The position numbers were made by a program, and so were the translations under genes. 15,378 nucleotides of DNA, from positions 1 to 15,378 of the forward strand of contig JAMPYA010000039.1 of NCBI GenBank assembly GCA_023700885.1, read 5' to 3'. This document shows, piece by piece, positions 7,408 through 15,030 of this stretch. This stretch comes from Flavobacteriaceae bacterium (GTDB taxonomy: Bacteria > Bacteroidota > Bacteroidia > Flavobacteriales > Flavobacteriaceae). The notes under the pieces were generated by a model that searched no databases, was not told the origin of the DNA, and saw only the letters and a list, made by a program, of their open reading frames with translations. Every line of letters starts with the position of its first letter. The stretch's first letter is position 1.

Positions 7408-8481
7408 TTACTGATATTTATACACAATAGCATTAATGTTCATTCCTGCTCCTACAGATGCTAAAATAATAACATCGCCTGAATTAATTTCTTGATTAAC
7501 AACCTGTCCTTTTATCACTAAATCAAATAAAGTTGGAACTGTAGCAACGGAGCTATTCCCAAGTTTATGAATACTCATTGGCATTACATGATCTGGTGTA
7601 GGAGACTTAAACAATCGATAAAATCGTTTAATAATGGCTTCATCCATTTTCTCGTTTGCTTGATGTATAAATACTTTTTTTACATCATGTATATCAACAT
7701 TACATTTTTCCATGGCATGCTTCATCGCTAAGGGAACATTAGTAAGTGCATATTCATAAATTTTCCTTCCATTCATTTTAATATATCTCACATCAGGATC
7801 TTCTGTTTTATCAAATGAATTGCCAAAATTTAAATAATAAACTTCTTCCATGGTATGACTTTGCGTTGCATGTGCCATTATTCCTACAGGAGTTTCACTT
7901 TCGACTGCTTCAACAATACATGCTCCGGCACCATCAGAATATATCATAGAGTCTCGGTCATGCATATCAAGTACTCTAGAAAGTGTTTCTGCACCAATAA
8001 CTAAACATCTTTTTGCTATTCCTGATTGGATAAAAGCATGTGACTGTATAACCCCTTCTATCCATCCAGGACAACCAAATAAAATATCATAAGCAACACA
8101 ATATGGGTTTTCAATCTCTAATCTATGTTTTACTCTTGATGCTAAACTGGGTAAAATATCGCTTTGAATAGCAGCACTTTTAACATCACCAAAATTATGA
8201 GCAACAATAATATAATCTATTGTTTCTTTATCAATTTTAGCATCTTTAATTGCCTTTTCGGCAGCTAAAAACCCTAAGTCGGATGTATTTAACTCATGAG
8301 AGGCCCAACGTCTTTCTTCAATTCCTGTAATTGCCTGAAATTTTTCTATAATTGTCGCATTATCATACACAAATGGAGTACCGTCTTCATTTAGAAATTC
8401 ATGATTTAAAAAATCTTCATTGGTTTTTAAAATAGTTGGAATATAACTTCCTGTACCTGTAATTACTGAATAAATAGCCAT
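7408..8481 (-). CDS. Ketoacyl-ACP synthase III (FabH-like)
   Basis: Thiolase-fold condensing enzyme of the KAS III type, 357 residues, cytosolic. The catalytic triad is visible: Cys137 in FGCPGWI, His273 in FIHQAN and Asn309 in KLGNSSVAT. The glycine-rich C-terminal loop VGAGMNINA is at 343-351. It is longer than housekeeping FabH (about 315-330) because of an insertion near residues 25-50 (HEFLNEDGTPFVYDN). It stands alone rather than in an rpmF-fabH or plsX-fabH cluster, so it may be a second KAS III with a special acyl substrate (inference). A match to the Bacteroidota promoter lies just upstream (8502-8535). Family is certain; the specific product is not. Confidence 0.88.
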   Translation of the reverse strand: MAIYSVITGTGSYIPTILKTNEDFLNHEFLNEDGTPFVYDNATIIEKFQAITGIEERRWASHELNTSDLGFLAAEKAIKDAKIDKETIDYIIVAHNFGDVKSAAIQSDILPSLASRVKHRLEIENPYCVAYDILFGCPGWIEGVIQSHAFIQSGIAKRCLVIGAETLSRVLDMHDRDSMIYSDGAGACIVEAVESETPVGIMAHATQSHTMEEVYYLNFGNSFDKTEDPDVRYIKMNGRKIYEYALTNVPLAMKHAMEKCNVDIHDVKKVFIHQANEKMDEAIIKRFYRLFKSPTPDHVMPMSIHKLGNSSVATVPTLFDLVIKGQVVNQEINSGDVIILASVGAGMNINAIVYKYQ

Positions 8482-8501
8482 ATTTTAAATTTTATACTTA
8501 A

Positions 8502-8540
8502 CAAATTTAAACAAAACATCAATGTTTAAAAACAAATATA
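8502..8540 (-). promoter_or_regulatory. Candidate promoter(s) of KAS III gene
   Basis: TTG (8533-8535), 23-nt spacer, then TAAATTTG (8502-8509), a perfect -7 TAnnTTTG box about 20 nt before the ATG. A second perfect -7 box, TATATTTG (8533-8540), overlaps the TTG but has no clear -33 partner. Spacing is at the long end for this promoter class. Confidence 0.5.
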
Positions 8541-8635
8541 TTATAAGAAATTCTTAATATTATAGCATCGCCATTGGTTTATATGATGACTCCATCAATC
8601 AATATCATTTAAAACAATAAAAAATTCTGATTTTT

Positions 8636-9118
8636 CTATAACAATATTTTGCTGAAAGCAAGCGGTAATAAATCTTTTAATGAATCTGTTTTAAATATTT
8701 TACCGGTTTCACCCATAAAATAAATTTCAATCAATTCATCTTGTTTGCTTTCATATTCAAACAGAGTTTGTCTACACGATCCACAGGGAGAAACAGGAGA
8801 ATCAACAATTTTATTATTAGAACTTGCAGTAATCAGTAATTTAAGAACTTTTACATTTGGATAATCTGATGCCGCTTTCCAAATGGCTACCCTTTCTGCA
8901 CAAATTCCTGATGGATATGCAGCATTTTCTTGATTACTTCCTGAAATTAATTTTCCATTTTCTAGCAATAATGCAACACCTACTTTAAAATTTGAATACG
9001 GCGCATAAGCAGTTTTTCTTGCTTCAGCGGCATATTTAACTAGTTCTTGGACGTCTGTTGGTAACTCATTAACCGAATCATATATAGTTAAAAAGGTTGA
9101 AATTTCTATTTTCTTCAT
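8636..9118 (-). CDS. cdd: Cytidine deaminase
   Basis: Deaminates cytidine and deoxycytidine to uridine and deoxyuridine in pyrimidine salvage. It has 160 residues, within the normal range for the homotetrameric/dimeric class. Zinc and catalytic residues are in place: Cys73-Ala-Glu75 in GICAERVAI, and Cys112 and Cys115 in PCGSCRQ. The substrate-binding region SNQENAAYPSG (61-71) is conserved. The gene starts 22 bp after porV on the same strand, so it is probably transcribed with porV. A porU-porV-cdd order is familiar from flavobacteria (my recollection of the phylum, not checked here). Downstream only a weak A/T hairpin is seen (about 8619-8635). Confidence 0.95.
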   Translation of the reverse strand: MKKIEISTFLTIYDSVNELPTDVQELVKYAAEARKTAYAPYSNFKVGVALLLENGKLISGSNQENAAYPSGICAERVAIWKAASDYPNVKVLKLLITASSNNKIVDSPVSPCGSCRQTLFEYESKQDELIEIYFMGETGKIFKTDSLKDLLPLAFSKILL

Positions 9119-9140
9119 TGAATATCTTAATTGTTATATT

Positions 9141-10283
9141 TTAATAACCTTCGTACAAATCTCCAAAATTAAAGGCCAGAGAAAAACGCAATGTGCTTTC
9201 TAACGGATTATTAATATTAGATGAGTTAAATAAATATGATATATCTATGGAACTACTTTTAAATTTGAATCCTGCTCCTAGAGTGAAATATTTTCGAGCT
9301 CCTTTTAAATCATTTTCATTAAAATATCCGGCTCTTAAAGCAAACGATTTATCATAAAGATATTCAGTTCCCAATCCCCAGGTAAATTCTTTTAATTCTT
9401 CAGAAAAACCATCTGGAGCATCATTAAATGATTGGAAAATACCTTTAACCCACGCAACATTATCTTCTTTTCCTTCAATAACTTCGCCTGTTTGAGGATC
9501 TCTAACAGGAGGTGTTGGCACTAATAATTTATTAAATTCTAAGTTGGTTGAAATCGTATTATATTCATCAATTATAAAATCAAAACCACCTCCAATTTTT
9601 AAATTTGTTGGAATAAAATTTTCTGATCCGCCATCTGTATAGCGTACTTTTGGCCCGATGTTTGAAATATTGAATCCTCCTTTCCATTTTCCTGAGAAAT
9701 CTCCATAATAATCTTCATTAGACTGATAATAACCAGAAATATCTACAGCAATTGAATTGATAGTTTTAAGTTCAGAATTCTCCACTTTTAAAGCAAAATC
9801 AGATCTTATGTATCGTAGTGTAACTCCCATGGAATAAGTGTCACTTAACTTCATGGCATAGGTCCCATCAATTGCTAATTCGTTAGGTTTTTCTATAGCA
9901 ATAGGATTTCCATTAATATCGGTAAGTTGAATTTCTCCAAATGTAAAATACTTTAAACTTGCTGCCCAAGCACTACGTTCATTTAAACGATTGGCAAAAG
10001 TAAATCCACCTAAGAATACATCATTTATTAATTGGCGCATCCAAGGCGTATAGTTTACACCAACATTAAATTGTGCTTCACTAAATGCATATTTCGCAGG
10101 ATTGTGATGTTGTGAATATACATCGGTAGCAGTAGATACACCAATATCTCCCATTCCGCCAGCACGCGCATCAGGAACAATTAATAAAAAAGGAGCTGCA
10201 GTTGTGATAGCTCTTTCCTGTGAAAATGCCTTAAAAACTAATATAAATGAAAGTAAAAATATTATATATAACTTACTGATCAT
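9141..10283 (-). CDS. porV: PorV (LptO), type IX secretion outer-membrane protein
   Basis: Outer-membrane beta-barrel of the FadL-like PorV/LptO family, 380 residues. In the type IX secretion system PorV binds secreted cargo through its C-terminal domain and hands it to the attachment complex with the PorU sortase. A signal peptide covers about residues 1-21 (MISKLYIIFLLSFIL..., cleavage near AFSQ). The hallmark N-terminus follows: RAITTAAPFLLIVPDARAGG (24-43), then MGDIGVSTATD and HHNPAKYAF. The rest is alternating beta-strand sequence with aromatic girdles. It looks intact from start to stop. It lies 34 bp downstream of the remnant of porU, its usual partner gene, and 22 bp upstream of cdd. 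With porU decayed, its transcription probably still starts at the old porU promoter or at a new one in the remnant. Confidence 0.93.
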   Translation of the reverse strand: MISKLYIIFLLSFILVFKAFSQERAITTAAPFLLIVPDARAGGMGDIGVSTATDVYSQHHNPAKYAFSEAQFNVGVNYTPWMRQLINDVFLGGFTFANRLNERSAWAASLKYFTFGEIQLTDINGNPIAIEKPNELAIDGTYAMKLSDTYSMGVTLRYIRSDFALKVENSELKTINSIAVDISGYYQSNEDYYGDFSGKWKGGFNISNIGPKVRYTDGGSENFIPTNLKIGGGFDFIIDEYNTISTNLEFNKLLVPTPPVRDPQTGEVIEGKEDNVAWVKGIFQSFNDAPDGFSEELKEFTWGLGTEYLYDKSFALRAGYFNENDLKGARKYFTLGAGFKFKSSSIDISYLFNSSNINNPLESTLRFSLAFNFGDLYEGY

Positions 10284-10317
10284 AATTTCAAAGTTTATAT
10301 TACAAATATCTATTTTT

Positions 10318-10803
10318 TTATTGAAGAATAACTAATTTCTCTATTTTTTTCTAGAGTTTTAAAAGAGAATAAAGACTTAACTTTCAATTTATAAAGGTTA
10401 ACTCCTTTACCTATTTTATCATTAAAATTGTCTAAACCATTCCAATTGATTGACCGAAACAATCTTCCATTTGTTTAAATTGTTTAATTGATGGTTTTTA
10501 CTAATTTCCATTAAAATCTAGATGATTAAAAATATTAAAAGATTCATAATGTATATTCTGGATTGTATAATTCTTCACTTTAAGATCAGAATCAACAACC
10601 CATTGTACTGAATAATAAGTAGTTAAATATTTATTAACAAATTGGGTCACTATTAATGGCCATTTAATTAAAGTGTTTTTATCAATTCTCCACTCTTGAT
10701 TTTCAAGCCACAATAACTCAATTTTTTTACTATTTTTCTCATGAGCATTTAGAAACAATGCATAAAAAACGAATAAATTATATAAGATTATCTTTTTTAT
10801 CAT
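10318..10803 (-). pseudogene. porU: porU remnant (type IX secretion sortase), internally deleted
   Basis: Intact PorU is a protease of roughly 1,100-1,300 residues that removes C-terminal signals from type IX cargo. Here only the two ends survive. The 5' end (10803 to about 10521) has a signal peptide (MIKKIILYNLFVFYALFLNA) and a PorU-like N-terminus with QWVVDSDLKVKNYTIQNIHYE. The 3' end (about 10520-10318) reads, when repaired, GKLVKTINQTIQTNGR, then INWNGLDNFNDKIGKGV, LYKLKVKS and a terminal EKLVILQ-stop, the standard PorU C-terminus. Lesions: loss of the whole catalytic middle; a -1 shift at 10505-10507 that creates the stop at 10501-10503; CAA-to-TAA stops at 10484-10486 and 10475-10477; and a +1 A in the A7 run at 10344-10350. 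The position directly before porV and divergent from gldJ is the expected porU site. Confidence 0.88.
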
Positions 10804-10850
10804 ATACTTGCTATAACGTATTATCCTATTGCTTATTTTAGTTGATAATA

Positions 10851-10881
10851 CAAGGTTACATATAATAAAGAAAAAAATCAA
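10851..10881 (-). promoter_or_regulatory. Candidate ancestral porU-porV promoter
   Basis: TTG (10879-10881), 20-nt spacer and TAACCTTG (10851-10858), one base off TAnnTTTG, about 47 nt before the porU remnant start codon. If active, it would transcribe the remnant as an untranslated leader into porV and cdd. Confidence 0.35.
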
Positions 10882-10892
10882 TCGTTATTATC

Positions 10893-10921
10893 TTGAAACA
10901 GTAATGATATAGCTACTTTTT
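10893..10921 (+). promoter_or_regulatory. Candidate gldJ promoter
   Basis: TTG (10893-10895), 18-nt spacer and TACTTTTT (10914-10921), one base off TAnnTTTG, 75 nt before the chosen gldJ start. It is back to back with the porU promoter candidate. Weak evidence in such AT-rich sequence. Confidence 0.28.
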
Positions 10922-10996
10922 AATTATATTTACTTGTTTAAAAATAATTATATTGTAAATTGCAACACTATTAAAACCCTATTAATAATGGTTTAT

Positions 10997-12688
10997 ATGA
11001 AGAAAAATTTAGGAATTAGACTCCTGTTTATATTGTCAATTATCTTTTTATTAACTAGCTGCAACAAGCGTTCTAAAGGGAATTCATCTTTGACAGGATG
11101 GAGTGAAAAAGATATCAGAGCTGCAGGTTTTTCTAAAAACGGTAATTATAAAGCTGAAAAAGCCCCTCCAGGAATGATTTTAGTTGAAGGAGGATCATTT
11201 ACGATGGGACACGTACAAGATGATGTTCTATTTGACTGGAACACAACACCTACAAAAATTCAAATTAGATCTTTTTATTTGGATGAGACTGAAGTAACTA
11301 ACGCTGAATATTTATTTTATTTAGATTGGGTTGAACGCGTTTTTCCTCCAACTGAAGAAAATTATAAACACATCTATACTTCTGCTTTACCTGATACTTT
11401 AGTTTGGAGAAACACTTTAGGAGCTAATGAATTATTAACAGAAAACTATTTAAGACATCCTGCATATGCAGATTACCCAGTAGTTGGAGTAAGTTGGCTT
11501 CAGGCAAATCAATACTGTAAATGGAGAACAGACGTAGTCAATGAAAAAATATTAATTCAAAAAGGTGTTCTTAAAAACTTATATAGAGACCCTGAAAAAC
11601 AAGTTGAAGGTAAAAACAGATTTGATGCTGATGCTTATTCTGAAAGTCCAACTTTATTGTATGAAGGTGATGAGTCTATATACCGCAAAGGTTTAAAAGA
11701 AGTTAAACCTAGAGTTAAAGGCGAAGCTCGTCCTGAAAAAGGGAGCTTTACGGGTAGACACGTAAAAATATCTGATGGTATTATGTTACCAGATTTTAGA
11801 CTTCCAACTGAAGCTGAATGGGAATACGCATCCAAAGCAGAAATAGAAGGACGCGAATACAATAATACCAGAGGCCGAAAGAAATATGCTTGGGAAGGAA
11901 AATATACACGTAACAAAAACAGAAAATTCCAAGGAGACCAATTAGCAAACTTTAAACAAGGAAAAGGAGATTATAGCGGTATTGCTGGTTGGAGTAATGA
12001 TGGTGCTGATATTTCCATTAAAGTAAAATCATATCCTCCTAATGCTTTCGGATTGTATGATATGTCTGGTAATGTTGCTGAATGGGTTCAAGATGTATAC
12101 AGACCAATTATTGATAATGATGCCAATGACTTTAATTATTTCCGTGGAAATATTTTTAATAAACGCTTAATTAATGAAGAAGGAAAAGTTGTTGTTGTAG
12201 ATTATAACAATATTAAATATGACACATTAGAAAACGGAAAAATAATTCCTAAAGAACTTCCTGGAAGTATTCGATATGTACCAATTACTAATTCTGACGC
12301 TTTTATGCGTAATAATTATGAAAAAGCATATAATAAAGACGCTAAAGATGGTGAATTAGCATCTACAAAATTTTATAATAAAGATGCAGATCAAGTGGAT
12401 CCTAAACAAGCACGAATGTATAACTCACCCATACTCCCAAAAGAAGTTGGGGAAAGTGGTTTTATTCAACAAGAATACGACAAAGAAATTCGAAATACTT
12501 TAATCAGTGATCAAGCAAGAGTATTTAAAGGAGGTTCGTGGCAAGATAGAGAGTATTGGTTAGATCCAGCACAACGTAGATTTTTACCAGAATATATGTC
12601 TGCAAGCTATATAGGTTTTAGATGTGCAATGGACAAATTAGGTCCTATGACTCATAAAAGAAGAAAACCTTATAATATAAATCTTTAG
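10997..12688 (+). CDS. gldJ: Gliding motility lipoprotein GldJ
   Basis: Outer-membrane-associated lipoprotein needed for gliding and for stability of the type IX secretion/gliding motor in flavobacteria. It has 563 residues from the ATG at 10997, chosen because it gives a clean lipoprotein signal (MKKNLGIRLLFILSI... with lipobox LTSC, Cys22). The longer frame from 10934 would bury that signal behind 21 residues. The body is an expanded formylglycine-generating-enzyme (SUMF1) fold: PPGMILVEGGSFTMG (57-71), LDETEVTNAEY, RLPTEAEWEYA, AFGLYDMSGNVAEW, and a terminal VFKGGSW...YIGFRCAMD. The paired active-site cysteines of true formylglycine-generating enzymes are absent, so the role is structural. 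A large insert with repeated KDA/KDAD segments sits at about 400-490, as in GldJ. A hairpin terminator follows 20 bp after the stop. It is divergent from the porU remnant. Confidence 0.95.
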   Translation: MKKNLGIRLLFILSIIFLLTSCNKRSKGNSSLTGWSEKDIRAAGFSKNGNYKAEKAPPGMILVEGGSFTMGHVQDDVLFDWNTTPTKIQIRSFYLDETEVTNAEYLFYLDWVERVFPPTEENYKHIYTSALPDTLVWRNTLGANELLTENYLRHPAYADYPVVGVSWLQANQYCKWRTDVVNEKILIQKGVLKNLYRDPEKQVEGKNRFDADAYSESPTLLYEGDESIYRKGLKEVKPRVKGEARPEKGSFTGRHVKISDGIMLPDFRLPTEAEWEYASKAEIEGREYNNTRGRKKYAWEGKYTRNKNRKFQGDQLANFKQGKGDYSGIAGWSNDGADISIKVKSYPPNAFGLYDMSGNVAEWVQDVYRPIIDNDANDFNYFRGNIFNKRLINEEGKVVVVDYNNIKYDTLENGKIIPKELPGSIRYVPITNSDAFMRNNYEKAYNKDAKDGELASTKFYNKDADQVDPKQARMYNSPILPKEVGESGFIQQEYDKEIRNTLISDQARVFKGGSWQDREYWLDPAQRRFLPEYMSASYIGFRCAMDKLGPMTHKRRKPYNINL

Positions 12689-12708
12689 TATAAAAAAAAT
12701 TAAAACAT

Positions 12709-12744
12709 AAAACCCCAATAAAAAAACAACATTGGGGTTTTTTT
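12709..12744 (+). terminator. Terminator-like hairpin between gldJ and murF
   Basis: Stem AAAACCCCAAT (12709-12719), 11-nt loop, stem ATTGGGGTTTT (12731-12741), T-run to 12744. This is a good intrinsic terminator for gldJ, yet it ends only 11 nt before the murF start codon. It may therefore act as a leaky terminator or attenuator for murF. Confidence 0.82.
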
Positions 12745-12755
12745 ATAAACTACTC

Positions 12756-14024
12756 ATGGAAATTCAAGAACTCTATCAACTTTTCCAAACAAATCCAATT
12801 ATTGATACTGACTCACGAACAATAAGAAATAAGAGTATTTTTTTTGCTTTAAAAGGTGAAAATTTCAATGCAAATTTATTTGCTGAAGATGCTTTAAAAA
12901 AGGGAGCCTCATTTGCAGTAGTTAATGAAGATCTATATCCATCAAATCCTAATATTATTTTGGTAGATGATGTTTTAGAAACTTTGCAGAAACTTGCAAA
13001 TTATCATCGAAATCAGTTAAATGTTCCAATTATTTCTCTTACTGGAAGTAACGGGAAAACAACAACAAAAGAATTAATCAACGCTGTTTTATCAACTAAA
13101 TTCAAAACCGCAGCTACAAAAGGCAATTTAAATAATCATATTGGAGTTCCGTTAACTTTACTTTCTATTACAAAAGATACAGAAATTGCCATTATAGAAA
13201 TGGGTGCGAACCATCGAAAAGAAATAGCATTTTTATGTTCTATTGCTGAACCTAATTATGGCTATATTACCAATTTTGGAAAAGCACATTTAGAAGGTTT
13301 TGGTGGTGTAGAAGGCGTTATTAAAGGAAAATCAGAATTATATGAATTTTTAAGAAAAACCAACGGATTAGCATTTATTAATTTAGATGACGATATTCAA
13401 TTTGAGAAATCATTAGGAATTAAAACAGTTTCATTTGATGTCAATTCAGATTTTATTGAACTTTTAGAAGCTAATCCATTTGTTAAGATTCGTTTTAATA
13501 ACATAGAAATTCAGAGTCAATTAGTTGGTAATTATAATATTAACAATATAGCAGCAGCAATTACTATTGGGATGTTTTTTAAAATTCCAGAAATCGATAT
13601 CAAAATTGCCATTGAAAATTATATTCCTTCTAACAATCGCTCTCAGTTAATGAAAATTGGAACCAATACTATTTTTATGGATGCTTATAATGCCAATCCG
13701 AGTAGCATGAAAGTGGCTTTAGAAAACTTTAGTCAGGTTAAAGAAAATTCTAAAATTATTATTTTAGGCGATATGTTTGAACTGGGTGATGACAGTTTAA
13801 AAGAACATCAAGCCATTGCCGATTTGATTGTTGATTTAAATTTTAAACAAGTTTATTTAGTAGGAACTCATTTTTCAACTGTTAAAACTAAAAACACATT
13901 TCAATATAATGATTTTAATCAATTTAAAAACACGTTTGATTCTAGTAATTTTCAAAACGCTACCATTTTAATTAAAGGATCAAGAGGTATGGCTTTAGAG
14001 CGTGTTTTAGAGTTGTTGAAATAA
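12756..14024 (+). CDS. murF: UDP-MurNAc-tripeptide:D-Ala-D-Ala ligase (MurF)
   Basis: Adds D-Ala-D-Ala to the UDP-MurNAc tripeptide, the last cytosolic step of peptidoglycan precursor synthesis. It has 422 residues from the ATG at 12756; a frame reaching 12732 begins inside the terminator hairpin and was discarded. The N-terminal substrate-binding domain holds DSRTIRNKSIFFALKGENFN (19-38). The Mur ligase ATP site is TGSNGKTTTK (96-105), followed by KGNLNNHIGVPLT (122-134), EMGANH (148-153), the GKSELY lysine region (191-196) and DAYNANPSSM, the MurF-specific motif of the C-terminal half. The gene directly follows gldJ, with almost no room for its own promoter. An inverted repeat follows the stop. 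Confidence 0.95.
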   Translation: MEIQELYQLFQTNPIIDTDSRTIRNKSIFFALKGENFNANLFAEDALKKGASFAVVNEDLYPSNPNIILVDDVLETLQKLANYHRNQLNVPIISLTGSNGKTTTKELINAVLSTKFKTAATKGNLNNHIGVPLTLLSITKDTEIAIIEMGANHRKEIAFLCSIAEPNYGYITNFGKAHLEGFGGVEGVIKGKSELYEFLRKTNGLAFINLDDDIQFEKSLGIKTVSFDVNSDFIELLEANPFVKIRFNNIEIQSQLVGNYNINNIAAAITIGMFFKIPEIDIKIAIENYIPSNNRSQLMKIGTNTIFMDAYNANPSSMKVALENFSQVKENSKIIILGDMFELGDDSLKEHQAIADLIVDLNFKQVYLVGTHFSTVKTKNTFQYNDFNQFKNTFDSSNFQNATILIKGSRGMALERVLELLK

Positions 14025-14025
14025 A

Positions 14026-14052
14026 AAAGCTGTTGAAAATTCAACAGCTTTA
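14026..14052. terminator. Hairpin terminator between murF and kinase gene
   Basis: Stem GCTGTTGAA (14029-14037) and TTCAACAGC (14040-14048), flanked by AAA and TTT. The better T-run (six T) is on the - strand side, so it serves the convergent kinase gene best and murF less well. Confidence 0.75.
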
Positions 14053-14078
14053 CAATTTCTAAAAAGAATATTTTTTTC

Positions 14079-14933
14079 TTAAACCTCATTTGTTTTGTGA
14101 AACTCAATTAGGTTATCAATGGGTCGTTGAATAACATCAGTTATTCTTAACTGATAACTTTGAGCTACTTTTTCTAAAATATCTCTAAAATAATGCGCAA
14201 TGGAACCAATAAAATAAATAGGAGTTTCAACATCTTTTTGGTAGGGCAATATTCTATATTCAAAAAATTTCTCAAATCCTTTTTTCATTAAAGCTTGAAC
14301 GTATGGCTCTTCTTTATTTTCTAACATAAACTTAGCAAAAGTTGCTAAATACGCATTTGGATCTGATTCTCTGTAAAGGTTTTTCTTAATAAAATCTGCA
14401 TCAACATTAAAACTAGATTCAAATTTCTTAGCAATATTTTGAGGCATCTTTTTGTAGTAATAATCGCGAATTAATCGCTTACCAAAATAATTGCCACTAG
14501 CCTCATCCATCAAAATATATCCTAATGAAACTACATTTTGATGAATCATTTTTCCATCAAAATAACAACTGTTAGAACCTGTTCCGATGATACAAACAAT
14601 GGCCGGATTTTTACCAGTTGCTGCATAAACAGCAGCCAGCATATCTTCATCAACATGAATATCTGCATTGGTAAAAATAGATTCAAAAACTTTTTTAAGA
14701 ATCTTAATTCCAACTTGTGTACCGCATCCTGCTCCATAAAAATAGACTTTCTTTACTTTATCTTTATATTGAACTAACTGATAAGTGTTTAAAACTCTAT
14801 TTTTTAAATCTTCGGATGAGGTCATTTCTGGGTTTAAACCCATTGTTCTTACTCTAAACAATTCATCTTTTGAGGTGGAATCAATTGCAATCCAATCTGC
14901 TTTGGTAGAGCCACCATCGGCTATTAAAATCAT
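14079..14933 (-). CDS. BadF/BadG-type sugar kinase, N-acetylglucosamine kinase-like
   Basis: ASKHA-fold ATP-dependent kinase, 284 residues, cytosolic, of the family usually annotated N-acetylglucosamine kinase in Bacteroidota. Motifs: phosphate-1 loop DGGSTK (6-11), candidate catalytic Asp96 in VDEDMLAA, phosphate-2 loop IGTGSNS (116-122), the glycine/acidic stretch GYILMDEASGNYFGKR (138-153) and the adenosine-side motif FIGSIAHYF (241-249). Near the end, QRPIDNL (269-275) matches the family's conserved tail. Phosphorylation of amino sugars released by wall recycling would fit the murF neighbour, but the two genes are convergent and not co-transcribed. The exact substrate is inferred from family annotation only. 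Confidence 0.82.
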   Translation of the reverse strand: MILIADGGSTKADWIAIDSTSKDELFRVRTMGLNPEMTSSEDLKNRVLNTYQLVQYKDKVKKVYFYGAGCGTQVGIKILKKVFESIFTNADIHVDEDMLAAVYAATGKNPAIVCIIGTGSNSCYFDGKMIHQNVVSLGYILMDEASGNYFGKRLIRDYYYKKMPQNIAKKFESSFNVDADFIKKNLYRESDPNAYLATFAKFMLENKEEPYVQALMKKGFEKFFEYRILPYQKDVETPIYFIGSIAHYFRDILEKVAQSYQLRITDVIQRPIDNLIEFHKTNEV

Positions 14934-15030
14934 ATTTATTTATTTTTCTTAAGTTGTAAAATTACCGATAAATTATAAGTTTTACTTTAATAATTTATGA
15001 AGAAATGCGAAATCGTTTTAGCTGTTAAAA

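Noticed and set aside
8482..8635. Small hidden gene between cdd and the KAS III gene
   Set aside because: Only a frame of about 12 codons was seen; the region is best explained as promoter and spacer.
10318..10520. porU frameshifts as sequencing errors only
   Set aside because: Both frameshifts are in short A/T runs and could be errors, but two CAA-to-TAA stops and the multi-kilobase deletion cannot be explained that way.
10934..10996. Longer gldJ start at 10934
   Set aside because: It would place 21 residues in front of a perfect lipoprotein signal; the ATG at 10997 is the natural start.
10997..12688. GldJ as an active formylglycine-generating enzyme
   Set aside because: The fold is shared, but the paired catalytic cysteines are absent and the lipoprotein signal and length match GldJ.
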